Shown: positions 18,801-26,563 of the stretch, piece after piece
Position numbering within the stretch: position 1 is the first letter of the stretch
Layout of the letters: each line of letters opens with the position of its first letter
Source of the DNA: CAZCTO01 sp964501725
Lineage (GTDB): Bacteria > Bacillota > Clostridia > Saccharofermentanales > Saccharofermentanaceae
DNA length: 64,000 bases
Direction of reading: 5' to 3'
Assembly: GCA_964501725.1 (NCBI GenBank)
Contig: CAZCTO010000013.1
Span: 7,218 to 71,217, forward strand
Translations under genes and position numbers: made by a program
Notes under the pieces: model-generated
Databases searched by the model: none
What the model was told of the DNA's origin: nothing
The model's input: only the letters and a program-made list of their open reading frames with translations

Positions 18801-20418
18801 GATACCGGCGTTTATTTTGCTGGATTCATTGAGAAAGAAGTTTCCTGCTGCAATTGAAAAGCCATATGTATTGAACCCGATTATCGGAGAATATGATGAC
18901 CCGGCAAGACAGCAACAATGTGTTTTGCGAGTGCCTCTTTCCGAAGAAGGCAATGTTGCGGTATTGGGCGTTGCCGGAAGTGGTAAAACAACATTCCTGA
19001 ACACGCTGGTTTACTCGTTGATCACGAATCACTCTCCGGATGAAGTCAATATTTACCTCCTGGATTTTGCCTCAGAGACGCTGCGAGCCTTTGCAAAAGC
19101 GCCTCATGTCGGCGACGTTGTATTGTCCTTCGAGGCCGAGAAAATCAGCAATCTTTTCAAGATGTTAAAAAAAGAAATGGACAGACGCAAGAAGCTTTTT
19201 GCCGATTATGGAGGCGATTATGCGTCTTACTACAGTTCAACCGGGCAAAGCGTACCCTCCATAATTGTTGCGATTAATAATTACGCAGCATTCACGGAAA
19301 TATACCAGGAGAAGGAAGAAGCGGTGTCGTTTCTGACTCGAGAGGGAACCAAATACGGGATGTATTTTATCCTGACAGCGCCGGGAACAGGCGCGATTCG
19401 ATTCCGGTTGCTACAAAACTTCAAGCAGATTTTTGTTCTTCAACTAAATGACGAGTCTGATTATTCAACCCTGCTTGGCAAAACGGAAGGGCTGTATCCC
19501 TCAAAGCACAAGGGCCGGGGACTGGTGAAGCGCGACGGTTTGTATGAGTTCCAAATTGCGCACATAACAGAGGATAAAGTACCGTTTACCTTTATTCAAA
19601 AGCAAAGTGCTCAGGCAAATAGCGAGTGGGCGGGAATCAGCGCACTCAAGATACCCATTCTTCCGGAACAAGTTGATATTGAGTTCCTAATGGATTACGT
19701 GGAGCAAAGTAAATCAACCAGCTTCCCGATCGGTGTGGAGAAACACTCATTGCGCGTATATTCATATCCATTCGGAATGCAATATATCAATCAAGTCCTA
19801 TCTGCCGGGCAGGAAAGTGCGACTTTTGCTTTTGATTACTCGCTGTTTTTATCGAAAGCGTACAATTTTAATGTTACTTTCTTTGACCCTCAGGAGGCTT
19901 TTCACGAGAAGGATTCCCAAACAATTGCATATCATTCCAAGAGCAAAGAGTTCGAGAAAGCAGTATCAGAACTTTTCGACCTTGTGCTATATAGAAATAA
20001 CTTGTATAAAGACTCACTCGAGAAAAACGTAACTATCGAGCCCTTCGAGCAGAAAATTGTCGTCATTAATTCTGTTGTTGCACTCAAGGGAGTTCTGTCC
20101 GACGAGAGCAAAGAGAAACTGAATCTCATACTGGAAAAGGGAAGTGTAAAGTATGCTATCACGTTGATCATTGCCGAACCGGCAAAGAATATTGCAAGCA
20201 TCTCTTTTGACAAGTGGTACAAGCAGCATATATCTCCCGGCGACGGCATTTGGGTTGGCAACGGCATTTCTGAGCAGTATCAACTGAAACCGACGAAAAC
20301 AACTGCAGAGATGCGTGATGAAATGACTTACGGCTTTGGATTCGCGGTTCAAAAAGGAAAGGCAGTCAGTGTGAAATTGTTGACATGCGAAAAAGGAGAG
20401 AGCGATGACGACGAGTAA
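15814..20418 (+). CDS. essC: EssC-type FtsK/SpoIIIE ATPase, motor of type VII secretion
   Basis: At 1534 aa this is the size and layout of EssC. An N-terminal beta region and an FHA domain at about 90-190 come first, the latter with IGRDSQND at 113-120, SSKHAQL and STNGTFVNG. Two membrane spans follow (about 265-315), then a coiled basic segment and tandem FtsK-like ATPase domains. The first has Walker A GMTGSGKSE near 709-717 and acidic IISDEF near 819. The second has GVAGSGKTT near 1052-1060. A third C-terminal domain after about 1290 has no recognisable P-loop. The FHA keeps the Arg, Ser, His and Asn-Gly residues associated with phosphothreonine binding, which fits the adjacent kinase. The ATPase drives export of WXG100 proteins and effectors. 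The gene overlaps esaB by 14 bases. Confidence 0.96.
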   Translation: MIVTLIAKNKIDSLTLPEKVRGQFWLQWDRDGHFEKLISIEALDGGWVLKSNRKVRVINDSGQPVRSSGIEPLRIYLLQIENSDERVVVFTEASTIDRQKYTKYVLDRNDEVSIGRDSQNDIVVANQFISSKHAQLAFREGKWSIYDNNSTNGTFVNGERIKSKNLDFGDVVWLMGFKLVIGNFFIAINNPDNNVKLLTDLLSPYVSQSVEKKTDEDEQEEAEALPIDYFYRSPRFKRDIDKPIIKIDSPPQNAIGEEIPFVLLIGPSMTMGMASMTTAIFAINNAISSGNIKAALPSIVMSGSMLLGTVMWPLVSKRYEKKRKRRKEALRQKKYKEYLDRISMKFKEECEKQEEILRENFPMIQDSVSRITHVERNLWERGLGQNDFLEFRVGLGSRELIAEISYSGRKFTIDEDNLQEELYSVCETPKILNDVPITFSLFEDYVSGVIGDRRAIIEFIKGLVIQISALYSYDEVKLVFIYSKAEERDFEFAKWLPQVWSNDRKFRFISTDTNEAKEVSASLERELVERSLISDNEIEEVTPYYIVVALDKALSDKTDVLKQIYAKKKNLHFSVLNCYDELKNLPKECTMVIELGNDSGKLFDKNDISGKAISFLPDIFLPTDAHELSVKLANVQLDVREGSYMLPKMMTFLEMFGVGKVEHLNALTRWKENNPTQSLQAAVGVDTSGELFSLDLHEKFHGPHGLVAGMTGSGKSEFIITYILSLAVNYHPNEVAFILIDYKGGGMAKSFENLPHTAGIITNLDGASIKRSLISIQSELKRRQALFAKAGKDVGVSNIDIYKYQRLFREGTVDEPLQHLFIISDEFAELKTQQPEFMTQLVSAARIGRSLGVHLILATQKPAGVVDDQIWSNSKFRVCLKVQERADSMDMLKRPDAAGLTDTGRFYLQVGYNELFEMGQSSWAGAPYYPSDKVLVEKDNSVVVIDRNGRPIREARVDNKKNLNKNPQKQLDVITEYLRTIAEEEKIKIRTLWLDPIPAFILLDSLRKKFPAAIEKPYVLNPIIGEYDDPARQQQCVLRVPLSEEGNVAVLGVAGSGKTTFLNTLVYSLITNHSPDEVNIYLLDFASETLRAFAKAPHVGDVVLSFEAEKISNLFKMLKKEMDRRKKLFADYGGDYASYYSSTGQSVPSIIVAINNYAAFTEIYQEKEEAVSFLTREGTKYGMYFILTAPGTGAIRFRLLQNFKQIFVLQLNDESDYSTLLGKTEGLYPSKHKGRGLVKRDGLYEFQIAHITEDKVPFTFIQKQSAQANSEWAGISALKIPILPEQVDIEFLMDYVEQSKSTSFPIGVEKHSLRVYSYPFGMQYINQVLSAGQESATFAFDYSLFLSKAYNFNVTFFDPQEAFHEKDSQTIAYHSKSKEFEKAVSELFDLVLYRNNLYKDSLEKNVTIEPFEQKIVVINSVVALKGVLSDESKEKLNLILEKGSVKYAITLIIAEPAKNIASISFDKWYKQHISPGDGIWVGNGISEQYQLKPTKTTAEMRDEMTYGFGFAVQKGKAVSVKLLTCEKGESDDDE

Positions 20419-20662
20419 AGTACTGGTTGAATTGATACTCCCTGCGGCAAACAGCAAATTTGACATTTATATACCTCTTGATAGCAAGATGAGCGAAGTT
20501 AAGATGCTGGTAGCCGGAATTCTTGACGATCTCGCCAACGGAAAAATAAAGGCTGGTGAAAGCAGCGTGATTTGCAACGCGGAAAGCGGGTTTATTTATA
20601 ATGTTAACATGACTATTGCCGATCTTGGAATCAAGAACGGCACAAGACTCATGTTGATATAA
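20405..20662 (+). CDS. esaB: EsaB/YukD-like ubiquitin-fold protein
   Basis: A small 85-aa cytoplasmic protein with the alternating beta pattern of the YukD/EsaB ubiquitin-like family: VLVELILPAANSKFDIYIP at the N-terminus, a central helix (SEVKMLVAGILDDLAN) and the closing IADLGIKNGTRLMLI. EsaB is an accessory part of type VIIb systems, binding or regulating the machinery. It overlaps the end of essC and precedes the first WXG100 gene, an order typical for these clusters in Bacillota. A gaaaaaggagag site inside essC serves the ATG. Confidence 0.88.
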   Translation: MTTSKVLVELILPAANSKFDIYIPLDSKMSEVKMLVAGILDDLANGKIKAGESSVICNAESGFIYNVNMTIADLGIKNGTRLMLI

Positions 20663-20685
20663 ATTATTTTGAAAGGAGAACAGAC

Positions 20686-20988
20686 ATGGGAAAAGTAATT
20701 CGAGTCACACCGGAAGAACTCGAGACAGCATCAACAAAGTTGGGCGAATATTCTGAAACATATCTCCAGATTTCGAATCAACTTATGATGCAAGCAGAAA
20801 CGATGAGTCAAGCTTGGGAGGGCGACGACAACATCGCTTTTGTAAATCAGATAAAAGGATTTACGGAAGAGCTTAAAATGATGTCCGACAAGATCAAGAC
20901 GGCGAGCGATGTGCTTTTGCAGCAGAAGAACAACTATTCTACGCGTCAGCAGAACAACATCGATCAAGTGAAGCAACTGGCAAATTAA
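20686..20988 (+). CDS. WXG100 family secreted protein (EsxA-like), copy 1
   Basis: 100 aa, two helices joined by the WEG turn (TMSQAWEGDDNIAF, near residues 41-54), the hallmark of WXG100/ESAT-6 proteins. It has no signal peptide and is expected to be exported as a helical dimer by EssC. A gaaaggag site precedes the ATG. The residues around the turn (WEGDD) resemble the second-block gene at 26564, while the next gene resembles the one at 26246. The cluster therefore seems to encode two pairs of distinct partners. Confidence 0.95.
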   Translation: MGKVIRVTPEELETASTKLGEYSETYLQISNQLMMQAETMSQAWEGDDNIAFVNQIKGFTEELKMMSDKIKTASDVLLQQKNNYSTRQQNNIDQVKQLAN

Positions 20989-21007
20989 GTAAAGGAGGGC
21001 TATATAA

Positions 21008-21313
21008 ATGGCCGGACAAATTCGAGTAAATACCGATCAAGTCGCACAGATTGCGTCAGATATTGACACGCTCAACAAGAAACTTGATGAAGAACTAAAA
21101 TTGAGCCAATCAACAATCAAAGCACTTTCAAGTACATGGGAAGGCGAAGCTTCAGAGGCAACTGTATCCGCATTTGAATCATTCGCAAGTAAGTATTTCC
21201 AGAATTACTATGACATCATCGACGGGTATGTCAAATTCTTGCGGACCAATGTTGACACAGGGTATTTTGATACTGAAACATCAAACGTTTCCCTATCCGA
21301 TTCATTCAAATAG
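21008..21313 (+). CDS. WXG100 family secreted protein (EsxA-like), copy 2
   Basis: 101 aa, helix-turn-helix with STWEGEASEAT near residues 43-53. The N-terminus MAGQIRVNTDQ closely matches that of the gene at 26246. An aaaggagg site lies eight bases before the ATG, and the gene follows the first WXG100 gene by 19 bases, consistent with cotranslation of a heterodimer pair. The C-terminal end is FDTETSNVSLSDSFK. No clear YxxxD/E export signal was picked out with confidence. Confidence 0.95.
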   Translation: MAGQIRVNTDQVAQIASDIDTLNKKLDEELKLSQSTIKALSSTWEGEASEATVSAFESFASKYFQNYYDIIDGYVKFLRTNVDTGYFDTETSNVSLSDSFK

Positions 21314-21322
21314 ATCTCTATT

Positions 21323-21359
21323 GCACATGGGGCGACGGGCAGCTTGTCGCCCCGTGTGC
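21323..21359. other. strong GC-rich hairpin between WXG100 and lipoprotein genes
   Basis: The arms gcacatggggcgac (21323-21336) and gtcgccccgtgtgc (21346-21359) pair over 14 bases with one wobble. No T-run follows, so full termination is doubtful. An mRNA-stabilising or partial-attenuation element between secretion genes and effector genes is plausible. Confidence 0.55.
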
Positions 21360-21412
21360 AGGATCTTCCCCATTCTCAAAAAATGACGCACGAATATGAA
21401 AGGGTAACATAC

Positions 21413-22117
21413 ATGCACAACAGAATAAAATGGGCATCTGTATGCTTAACCTTGCTGATATTGATTGGAGTAAGTAGTTGTATGTCTGAAAATTTTATTG
21501 ACTCATTAAAAGGTCAAGACAAAAAAGTGGAAGAGACCCTTGAATACCTGAGTGATAAATATGGCGGACAGAAATTCGTCTATAAAGGGAGCGAATACTT
21601 ACATGGGAAGCTTCTGGTTTATTGCTACCCCGATTGGGGAACGTACGACACCGAAAGAGTTCGCGTGCGGCGCGAAACCGTCGACGGGGAAGTCGAATAC
21701 ATGGATACATATTTTAATATCGTTATGAGAGAGGACGTAGAGGCCGAAGCAGAGGCCATCTGCGCCGATCTCGGACTTAAGGGGAAAGCTTTCTTTAGCG
21801 CAGACGATTCCTATATAGACAATCAATTTGACAGTTCAAAAACCTATTTGGATTACATGAAATGGGATCTCGAAGACGGGGACATTGACTTTACACGACT
21901 ATATAATCTTGTGATTGCTACGAACGATTTTGCCGATCGAGAAAAAAAAGCGGATGAAATCATTAAAGGAATAGAGGCCAAGAATATTAGGGCCGGGGTA
22001 TATGTTAACTTTTGTACAAATGAGAAGTTTGAGAACTATCACAGAGACAACCTCGATGAACTGAAGGATATTGAGCCGGAGAATCGATTATTTAAAGTGA
22101 CCGGAAAAGAGGAGTGA
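21413..22117 (+). CDS. lipoprotein paired with T7SS lipase, copy 1
   Basis: 234 aa with a lipoprotein signal (basic start, hydrophobic run, lipobox VSSC near residues 19-22). The mature part is acidic and mixed alpha/beta, with GQKFVYKGSEYLHGKLLVY, VRVRRETVDGEVEYMDTY and MKWDLEDGD. I know of no family name for it. ATG 21413 is chosen because its paralogue at 23661 starts at the same place and aaaggg lies eight bases upstream. The lipase gene follows by four bases. In Staphylococcus the type VII lipase effector TslA is paired with a lipoprotein, so an immunity or accessory role at the outer membrane surface is a reasonable inference. Confidence 0.85.
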   Translation: MHNRIKWASVCLTLLILIGVSSCMSENFIDSLKGQDKKVEETLEYLSDKYGGQKFVYKGSEYLHGKLLVYCYPDWGTYDTERVRVRRETVDGEVEYMDTYFNIVMREDVEAEAEAICADLGLKGKAFFSADDSYIDNQFDSSKTYLDYMKWDLEDGDIDFTRLYNLVIATNDFADREKKADEIIKGIEAKNIRAGVYVNFCTNEKFENYHRDNLDELKDIEPENRLFKVTGKEE

Positions 22118-22121
22118 AGAG

Positions 22122-23657
22122 ATGGCAGAGCTGAGCGAAGAAGAACTATTGCTCTTGAGCACATTAATTTATGAAGATTCGGTAGCAGAGGGTAAATATT
22201 CAACAGTCGGAGACTTGATCACTCATTACGAGGGATTAGCTGATGAGGAATGGGCGAAGATAGAATGGCGCAGTGATTTCGGATTCATGGAGGAGAATGG
22301 AACCGGAGATCCGGTAGCGGCCTTCAAAGAGGTATACGAAAAGATAGGTGACTCTACTGAACTGATGAGTCTGCAAATCACGAATCCCGTTCTGGCTGAA
22401 GGCGGGCGAAATGATATTACGGCAGTGTGTTTTGTTGATCCGGATGATGGTACTGCGACCGTCGCTTTTCGGGGCACTGATGCATCCTATGTTACATGGA
22501 AGGATAACCTTGAAGCGGCCGGATATCTGGGATTGACTCCCATGGAAAAATCGGCAGTTGCCTATATAGAGAGTCTCCCCTATACAGAAATTAACGTTAC
22601 AGGGCATTCGAAAGGGGGACATTTAGCTGCGTTAACGACCATCTTGTGCGGCGACCAAGTGTCTCGATGTGTCTCGTATGATGGCCAGGGGTGTAGCGAG
22701 GCTTTCATACAAGAATACTCTGACGAGATCGCTGCCAATCGCGACAAAATTACGACTTATGCAGCACATAATGATATGGTTCACGGCCTGTTATTCTCTG
22801 TTTCCGGACAGACATATTATCTCGAGAATAATGGAACGGGATTCGAAGGACATTATGTCACGCGTCTTCTAAACGACAATACATTTGATAGTGAAGGGAA
22901 TTTTACGTCAATTCGTGCACAATCACCTGGATTTATAGCGCTATATGCCGCTGTTGATGGACTGTTATTATTGTTGCCTCCGGGACAAGAGGAAGTATTT
23001 GCGGATGCTGTCGGAGCACTTTTAGCGGCATACATGGGTAAAAAAAATCCCAATTACAAATTCCTGCTTGAAGACTTGATTGGAGCAACTCTGAACGTGG
23101 CGGTCATCACACTTCTGCCTGAAGATTTGGCTAAGTTGCTTATTTTATACGTTATTCCGACGGTCGCGATGATCATTGTTACGGTCGGAATAGCTATTGC
23201 AGATTTCGTTACGGAAGCCATACGGCTATTAGGAGAACTACTCACGAAACTGGAAAAACTTGCGGTCGCGTTTGGTGAATGGGCAGTAAGCGTCGTTACG
23301 GAATTAGGTACTATCATCAGCAATTTTATAGACAGTATCGGTGAGTGGCTTAAAGAGAATTTTGACAAAGGGTATAAATATGCCACTGAGAATCCTTATT
23401 TTAAAGTGGACACATACAAATTGAGGGAGTATGCAGATCGACTGGAGAGTGTATTAACTCAGTTAGGCAATATTGACAGTCGACTTGACGATATCCCGGT
23501 TTTAGATCTAACTGTGGATGAAGCAGCATATCTTTTGGCAGCAGATTTGGGCATTAACAAAAACAAAGTCATATCGGGTTCTATCTCGTATTTAAATGAC
23601 TCGGCTGATGAGTTCGAACGAATCGAAAGCGAAATCATCGCACAGCTGGGAGGATAA
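22122..23657 (+). CDS. alpha/beta-hydrolase lipase with C-terminal helical tail, putative T7SS effector, copy 1
   Basis: 511 aa. The N-terminal half is a lipase-like alpha/beta hydrolase (Mbeg1/DUF2974-like): VCFVDPDDGTATVAFRGTD, then the nucleophile elbow GHSKGGH with Ser163, then HNDMVHG and EGHY as possible Asp and His regions. There is no signal peptide. A hydrophobic stretch (about 320-375) is followed by an amphipathic helical tail rich in KENFDKGYKYATENPYF and ending in DEFERIESEIIAQLGG. Catalytic domain first and helical targeting region last matches the reverse arrangement of TslA-type lipase effectors. The preceding lipoprotein and the neighbouring WXG100 genes support export by EssC. 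Lipase activity and secretion are inferred. Confidence 0.85.
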   Translation: MAELSEEELLLLSTLIYEDSVAEGKYSTVGDLITHYEGLADEEWAKIEWRSDFGFMEENGTGDPVAAFKEVYEKIGDSTELMSLQITNPVLAEGGRNDITAVCFVDPDDGTATVAFRGTDASYVTWKDNLEAAGYLGLTPMEKSAVAYIESLPYTEINVTGHSKGGHLAALTTILCGDQVSRCVSYDGQGCSEAFIQEYSDEIAANRDKITTYAAHNDMVHGLLFSVSGQTYYLENNGTGFEGHYVTRLLNDNTFDSEGNFTSIRAQSPGFIALYAAVDGLLLLLPPGQEEVFADAVGALLAAYMGKKNPNYKFLLEDLIGATLNVAVITLLPEDLAKLLILYVIPTVAMIIVTVGIAIADFVTEAIRLLGELLTKLEKLAVAFGEWAVSVVTELGTIISNFIDSIGEWLKENFDKGYKYATENPYFKVDTYKLREYADRLESVLTQLGNIDSRLDDIPVLDLTVDEAAYLLAADLGINKNKVISGSISYLNDSADEFERIESEIIAQLGG

Positions 23658-23660
23658 TGC

Positions 23661-24365
23661 ATGCGCAACAAAAAAAGATGGGCATCGGTATGCTTGGTCT
23701 TGCTGATAATGATTGGAGGGAGTAGCTGTATGTCAGAAAACTTACGGAATGCGATGAAAAGCAGAGAAGAGCAGGTGGAAGAGACACTCGAATACTTGAG
23801 CGATAAATATAGCGGACAGAAGTTCGTCTATCAATCGAGCAAGAAATTGTATGGCAAACTGATCATCTATTGCTACCCTGAGGGCGGAACTTACAAGACC
23901 GAACCGGTTCGCGTGAGGCGCGACATCGTCGACGGAAAAGTCCAATATCTGGACACCTATTTCAACGTTGTTATTCGAGAGGATGCCGAGGCCGAAGTGG
24001 TATCCGTCTGTGCTGATCTCGGACTTAAAGGGAGAGCCTTCTTCCACGTAGACGATTCTTATCTAAACAATCAATTTGACGGTTCAAAAAACTATGCGGA
24101 TTATATGAAATGGGATCTCGAAGATGGAGAAATGGAACACTCGCGTTCCTATACTCTTGTGATTGCCAGAGATAGTATAACTGATTATGCATCATACGTG
24201 GGTCAAATTGTCGAAGCCATGAAAGCCAAAGATATCATCTGTGATTTGGGTGTGTTTTTTTGCACTGATGAGCAATATGAGTATTATAACCGGGAAAATC
24301 TGGGCGAGCTTCGCGATCTTGAACCGGAGGCTCGATTCTATGAAGTGACGGGTCAGGGGGAGTAA
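23661..24365 (+). CDS. lipoprotein paired with T7SS lipase, copy 2
   Basis: 234 aa, a clear paralogue of the lipoprotein at 21413, of exactly the same length. Lipobox GSSC is near residues 19-22. Shared blocks include ETLEYLSDKY, GQKFVYQSS, MKWDLEDG and CADLGLKG. It starts three bases after the first lipase stop and ends three bases before the second lipase. This tight packing means all four genes are probably translated from one message. The differences between the two copies are spread along the protein, as expected if each is matched to its own lipase. Confidence 0.85.
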   Translation: MRNKKRWASVCLVLLIMIGGSSCMSENLRNAMKSREEQVEETLEYLSDKYSGQKFVYQSSKKLYGKLIIYCYPEGGTYKTEPVRVRRDIVDGKVQYLDTYFNVVIREDAEAEVVSVCADLGLKGRAFFHVDDSYLNNQFDGSKNYADYMKWDLEDGEMEHSRSYTLVIARDSITDYASYVGQIVEAMKAKDIICDLGVFFCTDEQYEYYNRENLGELRDLEPEARFYEVTGQGE

Positions 24366-24368
24366 AGA

Positions 24369-25913
24369 ATGGCAGAACTGAGTCAAGAAGAATTGTTGCT
24401 GCTGAGCATTTTGGTATACGAAGATACAGTAGCTTCCGGTGATCCGAATATTGTGAGCGTGGGAGACCTAGTGGATTACTATGACAAATTAACCGACGCG
24501 GATTGGGCGGAGGTTGAATGGTGCAGTGATTTCGGGTTTGTTAATGATCCTCAAAAGGCGCAGGAAATGTTTGAAGACGTAATTGATGAGATAAGAGACA
24601 ACGAAAATCTCACGGAACTTCTTATAGAAAATCCTGTACTTACGAATGATACTCCGGGTAGCATTACAGCGGTTTGTTTTGTCGACCCGGAGGATGGTAC
24701 GGCGACGGTTGCTTTTCGAGGAACAGACGCATCATATGTTGCCTGGCAAGATGATGTAGTGGCGGCCGGTTACTCGGAATTATCTCTGATGCAGGCGTCG
24801 GCTGTTGAATATATTGAGGGTCTTCCCTATACAGACATTACTTCCACAGGGCACTCAAAGGGGGGGAATCTGGCAGCAGTTACGGCCATCGAGTGTCCGG
24901 ATCAGGTCACGCGAGTCGTTTCCTATGACGGTCAAGGATTTAGTGATGAATACATTCGGACGCATTCGGATGAGATTGCGGCAGCTCGTGACAACATCAC
25001 GACCATTGCTGCTCATAATGACATTGTCCATGGACTAATGAATTCTGTTTCCGGTCAAGTGATTTATGTCGAGAATGATGCGCCTTTTACGATTAAAGGA
25101 TTCCCGGAAGGTCACTTTTGCACGAACCTGTTGTTTGACAACGAATATGATGAGAATGGCAATTTTATTACGACGCGAGAACAGTCGCCTTTTTTCAAAG
25201 CAATGTTTGCCACTATAAATGCTGTACTTAAACTTTTACCACCGGAAAACGAAGAGCTACTTACCGATTGTGTCGGAATAGTCTTGGGAGTGTTTCTTGG
25301 TAATGGAACGATGGATTTAGATGATGTATTAAAAGACACAACTGTTTTGATAGCGAAAATCAAAGCCGCCGGAGGACCGGATGACTGGCTTGAACGGGTA
25401 TTTTATGGAGGATTAGTCTTCGTTGCCTGTGTTGCTGTTGAAGCGGCGCTTGTAATGGAGACGATAGAAGCTGTTAAGGACTTTGTTGATGGTCTAATCG
25501 AAGAATTTAAGAAGCTTGCAGAAGATCTTGGAGAATGGGCAGTAAACGCCGTTTCGGAACTTTGCGCTATCATCAGTGACTTTATTGACAGCATCAGCGA
25601 GTGGCTCAAAGAGAACTTTGATAAAGGATATAAATATGCCACTGAAAATCCTTACTTCAAAGTGGACACCTGTAAATTGAGGGGCTATGCCGAACGACTG
25701 GATAGCGTATTAACTCAATTAGGCAGTATTGACAGGCGACTTGACGATATCCCGGTTTTAGATCTAACTGTGGATGAAGCAGCATATCTTTTGGCAGCAG
25801 ATTTGTGCATTAACAAAAACAAGGTCATATCGGGTTCTATCTCGTATCTAAATGACTCGGCAGATGAGTTTGAACGAATTGAAAGTGAAATAATCGCACA
25901 GCTTGGAGGGTAA
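24369..25913 (+). CDS. alpha/beta-hydrolase lipase with C-terminal helical tail, putative T7SS effector, copy 2
   Basis: 514 aa, paralogue of the lipase at 22122. The nucleophile elbow is GHSKGGN with Ser near residue 163. VCFVDPEDGTATVAFRGTDAS, HNDIVHG and EGHF are retained. The middle third is clearly diverged, with a different hydrophobic section (VFVACVAVEAALVMETIEAV). The last ~110 residues are almost identical to copy 1, also at the DNA level, including the end DEFERIESEIIAQLGG. This fits a conserved export tail joined to catalytic parts that have diverged. No signal peptide is seen. Confidence 0.85.
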   Translation: MAELSQEELLLLSILVYEDTVASGDPNIVSVGDLVDYYDKLTDADWAEVEWCSDFGFVNDPQKAQEMFEDVIDEIRDNENLTELLIENPVLTNDTPGSITAVCFVDPEDGTATVAFRGTDASYVAWQDDVVAAGYSELSLMQASAVEYIEGLPYTDITSTGHSKGGNLAAVTAIECPDQVTRVVSYDGQGFSDEYIRTHSDEIAAARDNITTIAAHNDIVHGLMNSVSGQVIYVENDAPFTIKGFPEGHFCTNLLFDNEYDENGNFITTREQSPFFKAMFATINAVLKLLPPENEELLTDCVGIVLGVFLGNGTMDLDDVLKDTTVLIAKIKAAGGPDDWLERVFYGGLVFVACVAVEAALVMETIEAVKDFVDGLIEEFKKLAEDLGEWAVNAVSELCAIISDFIDSISEWLKENFDKGYKYATENPYFKVDTCKLRGYAERLDSVLTQLGSIDRRLDDIPVLDLTVDEAAYLLAADLCINKNKVISGSISYLNDSADEFERIESEIIAQLGG

Positions 25914-25993
25914 GTATTCGTCACGTGAAGCAAATCGGAAACCAAATATCAAAGAAAAAACGATAATGATACGCATTAAGTGAGGGGGCGCAA

Positions 25994-26194
25994 ATGAAAG
26001 ACAGTACATCAGATGAACTGATCAGCATAAGAAAAGACCTAAAAAAAGTTATTGCAGAAATTGAAAGTATCGAAGACGGCATAAAAGCCGACTTTGTTGG
26101 CATCGGAAACGAAATCTGCAGGGACAGACTGGAAAATTATCTTGAAAAGAGGCTGCGGCCCGCAAAAGAATATTTGTATAAAATCGATTGTTAA
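25994..26194 (+). CDS. small helical protein (66 aa) of the T7SS block
   Basis: A short, charged, all-helical protein (ELISIRKDLKKVIAEIESIE; ENYLEKRLRPAKEYLYKIDC) without signal peptide or membrane segment. A gaggggg site precedes the ATG. No family is recognised. Its place between the lipases and the second WXG100 pair recalls the small helical accessory proteins (Lap/Tla type) that bind the targeting regions of type VII effectors. That role is inferred from position and helix content only. Confidence 0.7.
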   Translation: MKDSTSDELISIRKDLKKVIAEIESIEDGIKADFVGIGNEICRDRLENYLEKRLRPAKEYLYKIDC

Positions 26195-26245
26195 CATTAA
26201 TACTTTAAAAACAAAGATTGTAATGATTCGGAAGGGGTGATCATT

Positions 26246-26551
26246 TTGGCCGGAGAAATGTCCGTAAATACTGACATGGTTCTTTTGACTGCAAAGAATA
26301 TTTCTGACATTAATGACAGCATCAGAAATGGATTTTCTGATGTTGAAGATGCAATTTCAAGCCTTAATTCAAATTGGGAAGGATCGGCTTCCGAAAATGC
26401 ATTTACGCAATTTAATGCAATAAAAGATGCTTTTTGTGAGAATCGTTATAACGTTGTTGCAAATTATGTTGCTTTTTTGCAACAGCAAGTGGATGCCGGT
26501 TATGTCGGAGTGGAAAACATTAACAATAAGCTTGCAGAGGCTTTTAAGTAA
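26246..26551 (+). CDS. WXG100 family secreted protein, copy 3
   Basis: 101 aa, with NSNWEGSASENA near residues 42-53. The TTG at 26246 is taken as start: the resulting MAGEMSVNTD aligns with MAGQIRVNTD of the gene at 21008 and gives the same length, and gaagggg lies about nine bases upstream. A GTG at 26237 is the alternative but would overlap the ribosome binding site. Likely partner of the next gene and substrate of EssC. Confidence 0.92.
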   Translation: MAGEMSVNTDMVLLTAKNISDINDSIRNGFSDVEDAISSLNSNWEGSASENAFTQFNAIKDAFCENRYNVVANYVAFLQQQVDAGYVGVENINNKLAEAFK

Positions 26552-26563
26552 GGAGGAGCTCAA

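Larger units (their letters stand above)
21413..25913 (+). repeat. tandem duplication of the lipoprotein-lipase gene pair
   Basis: Two head-to-tail units, 21413-23657 and 23661-25913, each encode a 234-aa lipoprotein and a 511/514-aa lipase. Similarity is highest at the 3' end: DNA from about 23485 to 23657 is nearly identical to about 25741 to 25913, while internal parts differ much more. Recent gene conversion or selection on the tail would explain this. Confidence 0.85.
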
